Positions 23,812 through 34,341 of a DNA stretch of 64,000 bases are shown here, piece by piece. How positions within the stretch are numbered: the first letter of the stretch is position 1; each line of letters starts with the position of its first letter. The notes below the pieces were generated by a model, which saw only the letters and a program-made list of their open reading frames with translations, made no database searches and had not been told where the DNA came from. Both the position numbers and the translations under genes were made by a program. The DNA is from Blastocystis hominis (Eukaryota > Sar > Bigyra > Opalinata > Blastocystidae), in assembly GCF_000151665.1 (NCBI RefSeq), contig NW_013171849.1, positions 858,480-922,479 on the forward strand, in the 5' to 3' direction.

Positions 23812-26230
23812 TCAACAAACAGCTAATCTCCTTAAACGATTGCTACCCTTCTTCACATCCTTCTTGTTCAAACTCCGATACTTTGCGACGATCCGATCAA
23901 TATCATTTGGAGAGAGCGCTTCTGCCTCCACCAGGCAGAAAGGACAAATAAACTACACATCACGCGACGATTCCGGGCCAACATCCTTCACATCAGCCGA
24001 TCGCAGACATGACACATGAAAACCGCGCGGACATCGAGAGCAAAACATCAGATCGCCCGGAGAAGAACAGATCGTGCAGATATCGTCCTTGAAACTAGCG
24101 TCCATATGGTAGAACAGGTCAACGACGTCGGTAGATCGCACATACGGGAAGTAATTGTGCTTTGGTTCATCCTTCGCCACACAACCTACATGGACTAACG
24201 GCATTTTATCCGTGTTCTCTTCGAGACGCTTCCGATCTTCCGGACTATACCGAGTGATCGGGTTTTGAGGGGGATGGTCCATTAACTAGAAATGAGGATG
24301 TCCAGAAATCCGGACTTCTTGGTATGCCAGATCTAAATCGTAGTTCTTCTCGGCGATCATATCATAGACTGCTTCTAACGCATCGGCAGGGAAAAGCCCG
24401 ACAAAGGCATCCAAATCTGCGTCTGAAAGTTTTGTGGGATCCCAAATTTTCTCGTAGGAGGTGTGGATTTGTCGAGTTTGCTGCGCCACGGAAGAGTCAA
24501 AAAAAGAAACGTTGGCTTGGTGGCGATCTCCAACCCTTGCTTGATGATGAGGATAGCTTTCTTCTTCGGAATCGACGGACGCGGGCTCCACATGAGGTAT
24601 CTTTGGAGGCTTTGTTTTTGCAGGTTTATCTGGATTGCGTTTTGCTGATGGAGCAGACGATTGCGATTCCGTTTCGCCTTCATCTGATTTGTTACTGCTC
24701 GTCTTCTCGGTAGAGAAGAGAATGGCGGGGTGGTTCGATTTGATGTTCAGTTTGGTGGGGGTCAAAGAATTGGGATTGATGGAATTGATCGAGTTGTTTG
24801 AATTGGCATTGGCATTGGTATTGGCATTGGCATTAGCATTAGCATTGGTATGGGCTTTGGTGGGTGATAAGGTGTTTGTATTTGTATGAGTATTCGTATT
24901 GAGAGTATTGTTATTCGATTTCTTAATTGTATTGATAATGGGATTTGGAATTGTAATCTTAATTGTATTCGGTGCAGCACTTGTAGTGGTAGCAGTTGCT
25001 GTTGCTTTTATTGTTGCGTTTGATTCAGTAACCTTTCCAGTAGTTAATTCACTGATCGATTCATCATCCATTTCATTGATCGATTCATCATCCGATTCAT
25101 TGATCGATTCAATGTATGACTCAGTGCTCGATTCAGTATTCGATTCAGAACTCGATTCAATGATCATGTCACTATTCTTTTCACTATTTGATTCAGTGTT
25201 TGATTCAGTATTCGATTCCGTATTCGATTCCGTATTCGAATTTATCTTAACACCCACATCTGTTTCCGCATTTGATTCATTCGTTTGTTCATCTTTTGAC
25301 TCCGTCGGATTTTCGTCCTTTTTCGGCGATTGATTCCTCAACATTTGAGGACTCGACAATCCAAATCCTTTCCACAGCAGTTTCTCCGATTCTGCTATTC
25401 ATTAAAACAAAAGAGAATTCCATTACAAATCGGCTTGAGGAAGTAGCCGCCCTCTTCATCAAATACAATCCACTCGTTTTGGATGTACAGCAAGGAATGG
25501 CCTTCGTGTATTTCTTTAATGGTGGTTTTGAGAAAGGAAGCCAATTCAGTGAGAGCGGAGAAGAATCCCACGAGAACATCTTTTAGGCTTTGTGAATTGG
25601 AGGAAAAAACGTCTGAAGACAGCTCGTCTATTGATTTCTCACAAAACTGAAGCTAATGATGAGAAGTGTGGAGGGAAATAACGTTTGCAGAGAACTGACT
25701 GAGCTCTTCATACTTTCTCTTGTCCAGAATGATGGTAACATTTTCTAATCACAACATTACCAAAAAACAAACCTAGAGACGACTGGTTGTGGTCAGGTGC
25801 ATCACTTTGCGGTAGATTATCGCTGATCTCTTTAAATCACAACATAACATCATAAAAACTGGAATCGATAGTAATACCGTAGTAATTGGAAATTTGAATA
25901 ACTAAATCTAAAGCATGTTTGATTTTGTGGGATAGAGAGAATATACTGTCTGTATGTAGCTGCTTTGAAAAAGCCAAGATTGCAACTACATATCTGGTCA
26001 TATTGAATATAATATTGCCTAGAAACGGATCCTATACCCTCATAAGATGAAGAAACCAAAAACCTCGTTTGGATTGTCACCACATAGTCTAATAATCATC
26101 TCTTGTAATTTCCATGTATTTATTTTCTTGTCTGCGTTCTCCAGAATCTATATCAGAAGAATCAGGGAACTCTTACGTTTAATAGACTATTGTAACTTTG
26201 GTGGACATATCCCTGTTGTGCTATAGCCAT
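23812..26230 (-). CDS. CUE-domain and PHD-finger protein with Asn/Ser-rich linker
   Basis: Starts at ATG 26230 (MAIAQQGYVHQSY...). About ten introns of 27-32 nt were followed in phase. The N-terminal half is helical and unrecognised. A low-complexity linker (NTES and NANA repeats) leads to a CUE-like helix bundle (FVGLFPADALEAVYDMI), then a PHD finger: CTIC, CSRC, HVSC and, after a 30-nt intron (23953-23982), CPFC, giving C4HC3. CUE domains bind ubiquitin; PHD fingers usually read histone H3 tails, so a ubiquitin-linked chromatin reader is inferred. The genomic frame ends in TGA at 23814-23812, but TGTTTGTT (23821-23814) overlaps that stop, so the mature stop is probably made by poly(A) after T 23826. 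Close packing: the flippase ATG is about 100 nt downstream. Confidence 0.8.
23814..23821 (-). terminator. TGTTTGTT element overlapping the CUE-PHD reading frame
   Basis: The octamer lies inside the frame; cleavage 4 nt upstream, after T 23826, would turn TTA into TAA. Confidence 0.7.
24790..24870. repeat. Asn-Ala microsatellite-like coding repeat
   Basis: Runs of GCATTG/GTATTG units encode alternating Asn and Ala/Thr on the minus strand in the linker of the CUE-PHD protein. Confidence 0.8.
25060..25250. repeat. Degenerate GATTCA-type repeat coding for Ser/Glu/Asn
   Basis: Imperfect 12-nt units encode TESN and DDESI variants in the same linker. Confidence 0.8.
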
Positions 26231-26537
26231 TACAATTACAAGGAAAAAAACTCTGTAGACTGGTCATAATAGCCAAATCCCCGTTATTGAAATATGCAAA
26301 GCTTATACTGTGTGTAGATCAAAGTTTGGTAATCTAGTGAGCGATGGGTGCACAAAAAGTGAAATACATATTTAGAATAATTGGGACGTGGATGCCTTAA
26401 ACATATTCTGAAATTGGGTATTGGTACCAATCAAATTAGAACGGATTAATGTTATCTTCACCAAAGGAAGATTCGTAAATTAATAAGCTCGTGTATCTTA
26501 GTTATTGATTAGCCATTAATTATAGGCTGGTTTTGTG
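26231..26537. promoter_or_regulatory. Short divergent promoter between CUE-PHD and CELF-like genes
   Basis: 307 bp between two divergent start codons, AT-rich. No ORF or known motif was seen. Confidence 0.5.
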
Positions 26538-27793
26538 ATGAATAAAGTGCCGTTGGGTAATTCTATATTGCGATATTTTAACATGTTCTAGAAGAGTCTT
26601 GTGTAGACAGGGTGGAGAATAGATCATCTGAGACTCTCAACTGTGAAAAAGCGAAATCTTACTTTGTTCTTGAAGTTCGAAATATTCCTGGCGGCACAAG
26701 CAAAGAAAAGATTGAAGAATTCTTTTCAGCGATAGCACCAGTTTCCGGGGTTATCATTGAGCCATGTGCCAACTCAGATAGTTGTTTGCGCTTCTTTTTA
26801 TATTTTCATATGAAGGTATCTGTTATCTATTTATTGACAATGCTACTGTTGCCTATACTATTATTGATACCTGTAATAGCAAAATTCCTTTTGAAAATGT
26901 ATGTCGTGCTGTCGCTCCACCATTCCTAGAGTGCTAAAAACCTTGTTGTGAGCTTTTCAGACTTCTTTCACTCCAGTCCTACGAAGAATAACACTCTCAA
27001 CGCTGCTGATGTCTCAAGTCCGGGGTCCTACAAGGATAGTTCTCCTATCCCTACATTATCTCAGTACCCTGTGTGGTAAGTCCTTTCTTCCTCCTCCTCT
27101 TTTCTCACGCCCAGTGGATATAATACATCCCCCTCTTGTTTGTCTTTTACCTCATCGCTCTCCACCCTCCCCACTTCCCAACCCTCCCATTCCATCTCTT
27201 CCTCCGTCGCTCCTATCGCTTCTATCGCTCCTGTCGCTCCTGTCGCTCCTGTCGCTTCTGTCGCTTCAGCTGCATCAGCTGCATCAGCCGCTCCTGTCGC
27301 CCCAATCGCTTCAGCCGCTTCAGCCGCTTCAGCTGCATCAGTCGCCTCGGTCGCGGAGTGCCAAGAAGAGCCTCCCGAGCAGCTCCATCTAAGCCAGATT
27401 CCCTCGACCGACTCTCTGGACGCGCCCTACTTCTCGCAGGTGTCTCCGAGCGAGCAGTGGGATCTCGACGTGATGACGGGGTCGGACAAGGTGAGCGGAG
27501 CGTTCCAGGAAGGCCCGGAAGGCGCGAATCTGTTCGTGTACCATCTCCCGCACGAGATGGCGGACTCCGATCTGACCACGCTGTTCGTTCCGTACGGGAC
27601 GATTCTGAGTGCGAAGGTGTACGTGGATAAACAGACCGGAGAGAGCAAGGGGTTCGGGTTCGTGAGCTTCAACTCGTTCGAGGCGGCGCAGGAAGCGATT
27701 CGACATATGAATGGGTTTCAGATCGACTCGAAGCGGCTGAAAGTGCAGGTGAAGAAGAAGAGGGTGGGGGAGGGGAGAGGGGATGAGGAATAG
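26538..27793 (+). CDS. CELF/Bruno-like RNA-binding protein, 371 aa
   Basis: Exons 26538-26556, 26592-26780, 26816-26898, 26930-27075 and 27115-27793 with introns of 35, 35, 31 and 39 nt fit in phase. The N-terminal RRM is divergent ([17 protein letters not shown] ... [16 protein letters not shown]). A long Ser/Pro/Ala/Val linker follows, including a pure Ala/Val/Ser/Pro run near 27215-27350. The C-terminal RRM is canonical: [15 protein letters not shown] (RNP2) and [15 protein letters not shown] (RNP1), and ends in [12 protein letters not shown], the typical CELF/ETR-3 C-terminal RRM. CELF proteins bind UG-rich RNA and control splicing, translation and mRNA decay. That is notable where the polyadenylation element itself is UGUUUGUU, though a link is only a guess. 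CELF proteins usually have three RRMs; only two are visible here. Confidence 0.85.
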
Positions 27794-28073
27794 AGCGAGC
27801 CGATGTTTGAATGAGGAAGAGAACGGAATGCGAGTGATTCGGATGGGATGGATGGATTGATAGATGATGGATTGATGATGATGATGATTCGTCTTGGATC
27901 AGACTTATGGATAATTCTTTACCTATTTATTTGTTTCCTCTTTATTACTATTTCCTCTTTGTCTATTTGTCTATTTGTCTATTTGTCTATATGTTCATTT
28001 GGACGTGCTTGTTTTAATACGCAAATGCCAGGGTTGGGTAATTACCGGGTGTTTGTTTTTCACATTCTTTTTC
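27794..28073. other. Spacer with TCTATTTG repeats and a TGTTTGTT element
   Basis: Contains about four TCTATTTG units (near 27961-27990) and TGTTTGTT at 28050-28057, only 17 nt before the next ATG. It is probably the CELF-like 3' UTR. No supported coding frame. Confidence 0.5.
28050..28057 (+). terminator. TGTTTGTT polyadenylation element (probably CELF-like gene)
   Basis: Nearest match downstream of the CELF-like stop, implying a 3' UTR of about 250 nt, long for this window. Confidence 0.5.
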
Positions 28074-30146
28074 ATGGAGCCGCAGGAGTGGGAAACGAGC
28101 AAGGAAAATGTTCTCCCGCTCAGGCAGGGACGCTCTGCGAACACACTCAACCAAGCATTGCAAAATGGAACACCTCAGAGGAATCCGATCGTTGAGAAGA
28201 AAATCAGGTTCGACAGAGCATAACAGGTCAAATGTAGTGAATTTGAGCAGAACATTCTCGATTATCTGGGAAGTGACCCCATTTCACCCTGGATTACGTA
28301 GAGAGACTCCTTTTTAATTTTACTGTAGATATATTAAATGGATGAAGGAAAATAACCCAACGGACGCCACGGCCTCGATTCGAGTCATGGAACGGTGTTT
28401 GCAGAAATTTACCGATTGCCCTCTCTACCTTCAGGACGCCCGCTTCCTCCAAATCTGGATTTTGTACATTAACACACAAGACTATCAAAACGGCAAGCAG
28501 ACCTTTGCCTACATGCGATCCCATAAAATCGGAACAAATCTCGCGCTTTTCTATTTAGCGGAATCCCTTCTCCACGAAGAGAACAGCGATTTCGAAACTA
28601 CCGAGCATCTTTACCAAGAAGGCATCACCAAGTGCTTTTTCCTCCCCTCCCATCTAATCGTTAGCTGTGCCCAGCCCCTCGACGTGCTAAAGCGGAATCA
28701 GCATCAATTCCACCGCCGAATGCGTCGAAAGTGCATCAATCTCTGCAAAGAGCAGCGTGAACGTGGCCAGCTGCCCGACCCTCTGCTCTCCCCGGTGGAG
28801 AGCGACGGGCTGACGATGGCTGCGATCCGCCGACTGGAGCAGATCGAGAAACAGAGCAAGCAAACGCCGTCGAACCGGAATTTCGGAGTGTTGCAGGAAG
28901 TGCGCGCAGATGGGAACGGAGCCGTGTTAGCTCCCTCCCAAGGACTGAGCGGGGTGTCGGCGATGCCGACGGCGCAGCCGGCGTTTTCGATTTTGCGCGA
29001 TGAAGAAGCGGAGGAAAGAGAGACGACGAACAATGTGCCGTGGACGAGGATGGACGCGTTCGCGGCGCAGTCGAAGGAGAATGAGCGTTGGTTGAGGTGG
29101 CGGGCGGTGAAGTGAAGGCGTGTCGGAGAGGTGGAATGATGTGCGGTTGAGACAGAAGCCGGGATCGGTGAAAAAGCGTCCATTGCCGTTTGTGGTGTAT
29201 AACGAGGTATGCAAAAACCGCTTTTATTTTTATAAAAATAGGCCAGTGAAGAGAAGAACGGTAACGCAGATCGTCTGCTCGCCAAAGAAACAAAGTAAAC
29301 ACGCGCCACGCTGCTTTATTGTAGATGCCCCTTCGCTTTCCAGCGCTCTCTCTTTCTGAAGGGGCCTCGCATCGGAGACGAGCTTTCCTTCGAGGAGTTC
29401 CGCGCGTCTTTTTACTCCGTTATCCCCGCGGAACCCGCCGCACGCCCAGAAACCTTCCAAACCCCGCTGAAAGCGTTTCCCCGCGGGGCGGAGGATTCCA
29501 AAAATCGGGCCGAATCGGAATCGACGCCAAGAATGCGGCGATTGGTGAGTGACGACATGACCGTCAACACGCGCGGCGTTCTGAACGAAATGTCGGATAT
29601 TTTTGGAAAGTACAAAATCGGGGGTATTTTTCATGCAGCAAGGATTGGTCGAGTAAGCACGAAATCAAGCCGATTTTTGACATTTTGTCAACGGTGAAGA
29701 AGTCGCAGAAGCGACCGGAGAAGGAGGTTTCGTTTCCGATTTACCAGCCTGAGAATGCGAGTGAGGACGAGATGGATAAGGAGAACCAGCCGATTCGGGT
29801 AGAGCGAAGTAATGATGGGCTGCATGGTGATGGCGATGGGAGAGAGGAGAAACGAAGAGCAGTTGTGGAGGATATTGAGATGGACGAAACGGGAAGCATA
29901 ACGAGGCGTGACTCCATCAAGATCCAGCAATTACTGTCGCAATCGCAGAGCGGGCGATCGTCGATCGCAACGAATCAAATTAGCGATATAGATGAGTCAG
30001 TGCCGTTTATGAATGGGTCTAGAGATACGGCGGATGAAGGAATCTTGATGGGGATAACGGATTTGTATAATAAATATTGGAGTGTTTGTTGGAAACAGAA
30101 GGGTGGAAGGGAATGGAGGAGAGGATTCGAGTGGTGGGATGAATAG
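28074..30146 (+). CDS. MAD3: Mad3/BubR1-type spindle checkpoint protein (no kinase domain), about 606 aa
   Basis: Seven exons (28074-28207, 28238-28297, 28329-29086, 29118-29206, 29242-29294, 29325-29609, 29639 onward) with introns of 30, 31, 31, 35, 30 and 29 nt keep frame throughout. The N-terminus has a KEN box (TSKENVLPLRQ), then the Mad3/Bub1 TPR domain (PWITYIKWMKENNP, ARFLQIWILYI, LFYLAESLLHEE). A second KEN (QSKENERVSE), the motif LPFVVYNE, the conserved DDMTVNTRGVLNEMSDIF, and a third KEN (MDKENQP) follow. Mad3/BubR1 inhibits APC/C-Cdc20 by KEN boxes acting as pseudosubstrates until kinetochores attach. No kinase domain follows. The frame runs past TGTTTGTT (30083-30090) to a genomic TAG at 30144-30146; cleavage after T 30078 would give TAA after residue 606, which is the more likely end. 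Confidence 0.9.
30083..30090 (+). terminator. TGTTTGTT element inside the Mad3 reading frame
   Basis: Preceded by T-GGAG; poly(A) added after that T changes codon TGG (30078-30080) into TAA. Confidence 0.7.
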
Positions 30147-30196
30147 ATTGGAAAGGGAGGGCAAATAAAAGGTTTGCGTTTGTGTGAATTCTATTG

Positions 30197-30364
30197 ATGT
30201 TTGGCTCGGGAAGGAATGTTGATGGGTCGTTTGGATCGACTATCGATGTAGAAGAACTCCTTGAAATACCCAAGAGCCAGCTATGGTTCAAAAAGCAGCG
30301 AGTATCAATGATCGATCAACAGATTCAACGCATTCAATTAAAGATCAATGCCTTGAATCATTGA
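30197..30364 (+). CDS. Possible 55-aa small protein
   Basis: ATG-initiated frame after the Mad3 polyadenylation element (MFGSGRNVDGSFGS...), with an amphipathic helical end (MIDQQIQRIQLKINAL). Composition looks coding, but there is no recognised domain and the stop lies in the TGAATCAT repeat. It could instead be chance. Confidence 0.3.
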   Translation: MFGSGRNVDGSFGSTIDVEELLEIPKSQLWFKKQRVSMIDQQIQRIQLKINALNH

Positions 30365-30510
30365 ATCATTGAATCATTGAATCATTGAATCATTGATCAG
30401 TGCATTCTTTATTGATCAGTGCATTCATTGATTCATTCATTGATTTATTGATCCATTCATTGATTCATCGATTCATTCATCGATTCATTCATCGATTCAT
30501 CCATCCTTTT
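30354..30510. repeat. TGAATCAT tandem repeat followed by ATTGATTCATTC-type repeats
   Basis: About five perfect 8-bp TGAATCAT units, then imperfect CATTGATT/CATCGATT units up to the cyclin 3' end. It separates convergent Mad3 and cyclin genes. Confidence 0.9.
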
Positions 30511-31540
30511 CCTCTATTCCGTTTCAAACAAACACTCCACGCAGCAACATACGGATTCGTCGGCGATTCCTTCCCCGACTTCGCTCCCTGCTCCGGATAT
30601 CTCTCCTTAAACACCCTCCACAGCACTCCCAGACACTCCTCCGCCTCCTCTTTCTTCCTCCCCACCAATCCTTCCAGCTCTTCTCTCCACTCCGGACTAT
30701 TCCTCACTCCTCTCTCTCTCTCTCACCTCACACCCGCAGCGCGCCGCGTCGCTGCGATGATCGCAACCAACTGAATCGACGGCGAAAACGTCGAAAACGA
30801 CGGCGAAGCCACCGACAGACACAGAAAGAAGTGGAGAAACTCGGTCACATAGCGACGCGTCGAGTCACGGATCTTATTCCCGCGGTAAGAGTCACCTTGG
30901 AATAATATTCCGATCGATTCGAAGAGTTCGGTGTAATGAGCGACAGTGATGGCACCGAAGTCCCAGCGAAGGCTGGGGAGGAGAGAGAATAGAAGGAATA
31001 CGCTTTGATGATGGATTGTTCGTAAAGAATCATTTCTTTCATGTCCTTAAAGAGGGATGTCGAGTGCTCGCAGAAATAGGAAAAGGGAGGCGTGTTAATT
31101 TCCTTTTCTTCGTATTTAGCTAGGGTAGAGAGGGAGGCAGAAGCGTACAAGCTAGTAAGAGACACATTAATCCCACTTTGCCTTGGGATTTCACGTCTGA
31201 CGGGAATTCGTGCGAAATCCGGTCAAAGTAACTGCATTACAAGTTAACAAAGCGACTACTTCATGGCAGTGAAACAGGTTGTGGAGTGAAGACTAAACCG
31301 TTCCGTTATTTCTTGCATGTAGCTCAGAACGGATTCACGTTTGCGCAACTCTTTTTCACCTGATGAAGGTGGAGCTTCTTCCATTTGATTCACGAGCTAT
31401 ATCCCTACGCGTCTTTTCTTTCGATTGCATCACATGAAATTGCTTAAGCAGATCCACTCCAGCTTTCTTATTAAGAGCATCCTACCCACTGAAAACGGAT
31501 CAAAACCTCCTACAATATCTGTTAATAACCCTTTGATCAT
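30489..31540 (-). CDS. Cyclin
   Basis: Cyclin box assembled over short introns: KRESVLSYMQEITERFSLHSTT (shown here only as the segment start KRESVLSYMQEI), FTAMNYFDRI, then LLLASKYEEKEI, where a 29-nt intron creates the conserved SKYEE, MILYEQSIIKALRWDFG (another 29-nt intron), and a C-terminal fold with YVTEFLHFFLCLS, AIIAATRRAAG and SPEWREELEGLVG. This is the order seen in A/B/D-type cyclins, which activate cyclin-dependent kinases. No destruction box was seen in the short N-terminus. The start is uncertain: ATG 31540 needs a 23-nt intron, while an ATG near 31383 gives a shorter protein. The genomic TGA is at 30491-30489, but TGTTTGTT at 30534-30527 lies inside the frame, so the real end is probably T 30539 plus poly(A). 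Confidence 0.8.
30527..30534 (-). terminator. TGTTTGTT element inside the cyclin reading frame
   Basis: Same TGGAG-TGTTTGTT context as in Mad3; cleavage after T 30539 changes codon TGG into TAA. Confidence 0.7.
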
Positions 31541-32036
31541 AGGAAATCTTCTTTCACAGATATGAGGGGAAACAGTTCCCAAAATAGGCAGATAGGTTTA
31601 TAGTAACTTCTTAGGACTCTTGGAAGTAAAAAACTTCTTTAATCACTTAGTAGATACAAAGAGTGATTCAAAAACCGAATGAAACTCCCATTCCCGCCAA
31701 TCCTTCACTTGGAGATAATCACGTTTTCGGAATCAGGAGATGTGCTTTGGAAAGGAGACGTTTCCAACCATGTTTTGGGTTGGTTTCTATCCTGGAATTA
31801 TGCAAGTGGAGTGAACTTTATGAGGATGAGGATGAGGATAGTGTGCTGTCGAAAAATGATAAACTCGTGTTTTATACATTGTTGGTGACGAATCGTTAGA
31901 GTTTGCTGTACAATTCCTGTGGAAGCAAAACATTGTAAGAGAATTACAGAGTAAGCAATCTAATCTAAAACGGAATAGTAGATTATCTGAAGTAAAACCA
32001 AATTATCGAACTTGTAAAAATAGAACGAATTTAGCT
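31541..32036. other. Unresolved stretch upstream of the cyclin
   Basis: Cyclin promoter region. On the plus strand an open frame at about 31663-31899 (LGDNHVFGIRRCALERRRF, then an acidic EDEDED run) looks partly coding, but it has no ATG and I could not find splice partners that extend it. Confidence 0.35.
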
Positions 32037-32242
32037 ATGAATCCAGCCATCTTCAGGTGTCTACAAGAATCGATAACTTTAGGAGTGATGTGAAACTACA
32101 ATTACGGAGAACATTGCCTAACACTCCATATTATGCCATGAAAACACTTGTTTCCTCCTATTCTACATTTTTCTTCACTAATAAAGTAGCCAACCCACCA
32201 ACAGAAACAGTTCAAGAAAAACAAACAAAAGACGTTCTCTAG
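32037..32242 (+). CDS. Possible small hypothetical protein, 59 aa
   Basis: Exon 32037-32056 joined across a 26-nt GT-AG intron (32057-32082) to 32083-32242 gives MNPAIFRSDVKLQLRRTL..., basic at the N-terminus, ending in KQTKDVL. The basic Arg-containing start could be an organelle-targeting sequence. A further 38-nt intron could extend it to about 32349. No homology recognised. Confidence 0.35.
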
Positions 32243-32550
32243 CCAAGAAATGAGAACATCCACGAACCTAGAACAGTTTTTCATCTACAAACTTGCTGCC
32301 TTCATACGAAACGTCAATTATAGCAGACCTAATCATTTGTTTGTAAGCTTTACGACTCTGTTATCCAATTCAAGCAGAATAAAAAGTGATACATATACAA
32401 TTGCGTCCAAACAATTGGCTTTTCACTTCCCCCGGTTTCCCTGTTTCTCCGTTCTAGAAAATTCGACATGGCTCGTTGTTGTTTCTTAAACTATTTGTAT
32501 ACATTACTTGAAAACAGTACGAATTATTTTCTCTCTCCTCACCGAGTAGA

Positions 32551-33444
32551 ATGCAACGTGTTGCTAGCAGAGGTTCGACCCTTATCAGAAGATGTTTTGC
32601 TACCGGAAAGGAACTCAAGTTCGGAGTGGAGGTGCGTATTCCAATGAATTTCCTAACGCGTAGGCTCGTAACGCCATGCTTCGCGGAGTGAATGCTCTTT
32701 CCGATGCCGTGGAGACGACTCTGGGACCGAAGGGTCGCAACGTCATTATTGATCAGCCCTACGGTGCTCCCAAGATCACGAAGGACGGAGTGACTGTTGC
32801 CAAGTCGATCGAGTTCGAAGACCGTTTCGAGAACATGGGTGCTCAGCTGGTTCGTCAGGTGGCGAACAAGGCCAACGAGGCTGCTGGAGACGGAACGACG
32901 ACCGCTACGGTGCTTGCCCGTGCGATCTACGCGGAGGGCTGCAAGTCGGTGGCTGCGGGTCTGAACCCGATGGATCTGCGCCGCGGCGTGAACATGGCCG
33001 TGGACGCGGTGGTGGAGGAGCTGCGTAAGATGACGAAGAACGTGAGCTCGAACGAGGAGATCATGCAAGTGGCCACGATCTCGGCGAACAATGACCAAAC
33101 GATCGGCAAGCTGATCGCCACCGCGATGGAGAAGGTGGGCAAGGACGGCGTGATCACGGTCCAGGACGGCAAGACGCTGTCGGACGAGCTGGAAGTGGTG
33201 GAGGGCATGAAGTTCGATCGCGGCTTCATCTCGCCGTACTTCATGACGGACACGAAGACGATGAAGACGGAGATGGAGGACCCGGCGATCCTCCTCTACG
33301 ACAGCAAGATCTCCACGGTGCAGTCGCTGCTGCCCATTCTGGAGAACATTGCGCGCGAGGGTCGCTCGCTGGTGATCATCGCGGAGGACGTGGACGGCGA
33401 GGCGCTCTCCACGCTGATCCTCAACAAGCTGCGCGGCGGACTGA

Positions 33445-33478
<34 letters not shown>

Positions 33479-34268
33479 CAACCGCAAGAACACGCTGGCC
33501 GATCTGGCGGTGCTGACGGGCGCCACGCTGATCTCGCAGGAGACGGGCCAGAAGCTGGAGTCGGCGACGATGGACATGCTGGGCTCGGCGAAGAAGATCA
33601 CGATCACCAAGGACGACACGGTGATTCTGAACGGCCAGGGCGCGCCGGAGGCGATCGCGGCTCGCTGCGAGAACATCCGCTCGCTGATCTCCACGACGCA
33701 GTCGACCTACGAGAAGGAGAAGTTGGAGGAGCGTCTGGCGAAGCTGAGCGGCGGCGTGGCCGTGATCAAGGTGGGCGGCGCCTCCGAGGTGGAGGTGGGC
33801 GAGAAGAAGGACCGCATTGAGGACGCTCTGAACGCGACCCGCGCGGCCGTGGCGGAGGGAATCGTCGTGGGCGGCGGCGCGGCGCTGCTGTACGCGTCGA
33901 AGGCGCTGGAGGGCCTGAAGAGCAAGGCGGCGAACTTCGATCAGAAGATCGGCGTGGACATCATCGAGAAGGCGATCCGCGTGCCGTGCGCGACCATCGC
34001 GAAGAACGCCGGCGTGGAGGGCGCGGTGGTGGTGAACACGCTGCTGAGCGGCAACGACAAGGAGATGGGCTACAACGCCTTCACCGGCGAGTACACCAAC
34101 ATGTTCAGCGCGGGCGTGGTGGATCCCACGAAGGTCATTCGCACGGCGCTGGTCAATGCGGCGGGCGTGTCGTCGCTGATGACCACCACCGAGTGCATGA
34201 TCGCGGATCTCCCCGCCAAGGAGCCTGCGATGCCGGCGATGCCCCAGGGAATGGGAGGCATGTACTAA
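32551..34268 (+). CDS. HSP60: Mitochondrion-related-organelle chaperonin HSP60 (Cpn60)
   Basis: Exons 32551-32631 and 32664-34268 flank a 32-nt intron with a CTAAC branch-like element. The 561-aa product starts with a typical presequence ([19 protein letters not shown], Arg-rich, no acids) followed by [13 protein letters not shown]. Group I chaperonin hallmarks: [25 protein letters not shown], the ATP-binding [27 protein letters not shown], the signature [16 protein letters not shown], and a Gly/Met-rich C-terminus. It folds imported proteins in the organelle matrix. The gene is far more GC-rich and uniformly C/G-ending than the AT-rich genes at 2-19 kb, consistent with high-expression codon bias. 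Length is the family norm. Confidence 0.98.
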
Positions 34269-34333
34269 GGGAGCGAAGGAGCGAGGGAACGAGAGTGTGT
34301 TATTTTAAGCGGGTGATTGCGGTTATTACACGT

Positions 34334-34341
34334 TGTTTGTT
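34334..34341 (+). terminator. TGTTTGTT polyadenylation element (HSP60)
   Basis: 66 nt after the HSP60 stop; its last base overlaps the genomic stop codon of the convergent RNA-binding protein gene. Confidence 0.75.

Noticed and set aside
30354-30510. CRISPR-like or insertion-sequence-like repeats
   Set aside because: Units are 8-12 bp without unique spacers or terminal inverted repeats; simple microsatellite.
32551-34268. Horizontal transfer from bacteria as an explanation for the high GC content of HSP60
   Set aside because: The presequence, the 32-nt intron and the TGTTTGTT element show a native nuclear gene; high GC fits codon bias in a highly expressed gene.
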